From Arthrobacter jinronghuae (GTDB lineage Bacteria > Actinomycetota > Actinomycetes > Actinomycetales > Micrococcaceae), in contig NZ_CP104263.1 in NCBI RefSeq assembly GCF_025244825.1, positions 3,534,001 to 3,598,000 of the forward strand: a stretch of DNA of 64,000 nt, in the 5' to 3' direction. The position numbers were made by a program, and so were the translations under genes. Positions 62,992 to 64,000 of the stretch are shown here, in pieces (within the stretch, counting starts at the first letter, position 1; each line of letters begins with the position of its first letter). The notes beneath the pieces are model-generated. The model was not told the origin of the DNA. It saw only the letters and a program-made list of their open reading frames with translations, and searched no databases.

Positions 62992-64000
62992 TCAGGCAGC
63001 CCCTGCCGCGAAGAACAGCTGCGCCACTGCGGCCAGGCGCCGGGGGTCCTCTACGCCTGCCATTTCCCGGGCCGAATGCATGGAGAGGACGGGGATCCCG
63101 ACATCCACGGTCCGGATTCCGAGCCGGGTTGCGGTCAGGGGTCCAATGGTAGAGCCGCAGGGAACGGAGTTGTGGGAAACGAATTCCTGGTACGGCACCT
63201 CGGCGGCCGCGCAGAGGCTCGCCCAGCGGGCCATGCCCGGGGCGTCCGTGGTGTAACGCTGGTTGGCGTTGATCTTCAACAGCGGCCCGCCGTTGAGCAC
63301 CGGGTGGTTGACGGGATCGTGCCGCTCCGCGTAGTTGGGATGAACGGCATGTCCGACATCAGCGGAAATACAGAAGGACGCGGCCATCGCCCGGGCACGG
63401 TCCGCCGTCGTCGCGCCGAGCCCGTCACCGATCCGCAGCAGTACATCTTCGAGGAACGGGCCGGCAGCGCCTGACCGGCTGCCGCTGCCCACCTCTTCGT
63501 GGTCGAACGCCGCGAGCACGGCAACCGGCGCCGTGGGCGCGACGTCGGCCGCGATAAGTGCGACGACGCCGGCGTGGACTGAGGAAAGGTTGTCCAGCCG
63601 CCCCGAGGCGAAGAACTCCCCCTCGGCTCCGAAAACCTGCGGTGCCTGGGTGTCTGCGGCAACGATGTCGTAGCCGCCTATCTCCTCAGGTGCCAGGCCG
63701 GCCTTGGCCGCCAGCAGCGCCACGAGGTCGGACGTAGACGGGTCCCCCAGTCCCCAGACCGGGTTCATGTGCTGTTGCTTGTCCAGCTTCAAGCCCTCGT
63801 TCACGGCCCGGTCCAGGTGGATGGCCAGTTGCGGAAAGCGCATCAGCGGGCCGGTCTCCACCAGCCGCTCTTCGCCGGCCAGGGTGACCATCCGTCCGGC
63901 GAGCTGCAGCTCCCGGTCCAGCCAGGAGTTCAGCAGCGGGCCGCCGTAGACTTCGACGCCGGCCTGCAGCCAGCCGAGCCGTCCGGTGGTGGGCCGCGGC
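62992..64000 (-). CDS. M18-family aminopeptidase, 5' end outside window
   Basis: 336 visible residues; the frame stays open to the window edge, where GWLQAGVEVYGGPLLNSWL is characteristic of family M18. Metal-site motifs GRLDNLSS, FDHEEVGSGSRSGA and SADVGHAVHPNY are visible, as is SHNSVPCGSTIGP. Zinc aminopeptidase removing acidic or other N-terminal residues, cytoplasmic. The start is outside. Confidence 0.93.
   Translation of the reverse strand, partial: PRPTTGRLGWLQAGVEVYGGPLLNSWLDRELQLAGRMVTLAGEERLVETGPLMRFPQLAIHLDRAVNEGLKLDKQQHMNPVWGLGDPSTSDLVALLAAKAGLAPEEIGGYDIVAADTQAPQVFGAEGEFFASGRLDNLSSVHAGVVALIAADVAPTAPVAVLAAFDHEEVGSGSRSGAAGPFLEDVLLRIGDGLGATTADRARAMAASFCISADVGHAVHPNYAERHDPVNHPVLNGGPLLKINANQRYTTDAPGMARWASLCAAAEVPYQEFVSHNSVPCGSTIGPLTATRLGIRTVDVGIPVLSMHSAREMAGVEDPRRLAAVAQLFFAAGAA

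Overview
The window is high-GC DNA from an actinobacterium, most likely Arthrobacter or a close relative in the Micrococcaceae. This rests on protein character (GAF-ANTAR, WYL, MocR, DUF2975 and DUF2795 proteins, LPDTG sortase substrates, an Rpf-type LysM protein), frequent GTG starts, TTGTCCACA-type DnaA boxes and the order rpsF-ssb-rpsR-rplI-dnaB at the right end. I saw no tRNA, rRNA, CRISPR array, prophage or insertion sequence.

Layout. 1-9.7 kb: ANTAR regulator (5' end outside), mannitol-type dehydrogenase, orphan PstS lipoprotein, a four-gene alkylation-repair operon (sigma factor, ogt, alkB, alkA), an acyl-CoA ligase and an EamA exporter. 9.7-15.3 kb: two paralogous LPDTG-anchored surface proteins with near-copy promoters and leaders (one carries a chymotrypsin-fold protease), followed by a lipoprotein resembling a detached protease prodomain. 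15.3-17.3 kb: a sigma factor and an S66 carboxypeptidase. 17.2-25.1 kb: a heptose/glycosyltransferase cluster (GT9, gmhB-like, GT9, two GT4, gmhA-like, hldE-like, SDR). 25.1-34 kb: transporter/MocR pair, DUF2975/XRE pair, WYL regulator and hydrolase, gap with a divergent ROK regulator, AraC-VOC pair, an Asp-rich exported protein. 34.2-43 kb: MarR regulator with a divergent acyl-CoA catabolic operon and an ABC importer of the NMT1/SsuA class. 43.1-48.6 kb: a second heptose locus (GT9, ALDH, second hldE-like, GT2 fused in frame to DUF2795). 48.6-58.9 kb: membrane proteins, MATE and MFS exporters, DUF4031-HD fusion, BNR protein with ThiS-like partner, Rpf-LysM protein, KimA-like permease. 59-64 kb: dnaB, a cluster of DnaA-box-like sites, rplI, rpsR, ssb, rpsF and an M18 aminopeptidase cut by the window edge.

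The strongest candidate for an under-described system is the pair of heptose loci. Together they encode a sedoheptulose-7-phosphate isomerase, two kinase/nucleotidyltransferase fusions, a GmhB-type phosphatase and several GT9/GT4/GT2 transferases, in an organism that should have no LPS. Other unusual points are the orphan prodomain lipoprotein beside its presumed protease, the sigma-factor-led alkylation-repair operon, the in-frame GT2-DUF2795 fusion with an internal ribosome binding site, and about ten DnaA-box-like 9-mers between dnaB and rplI.
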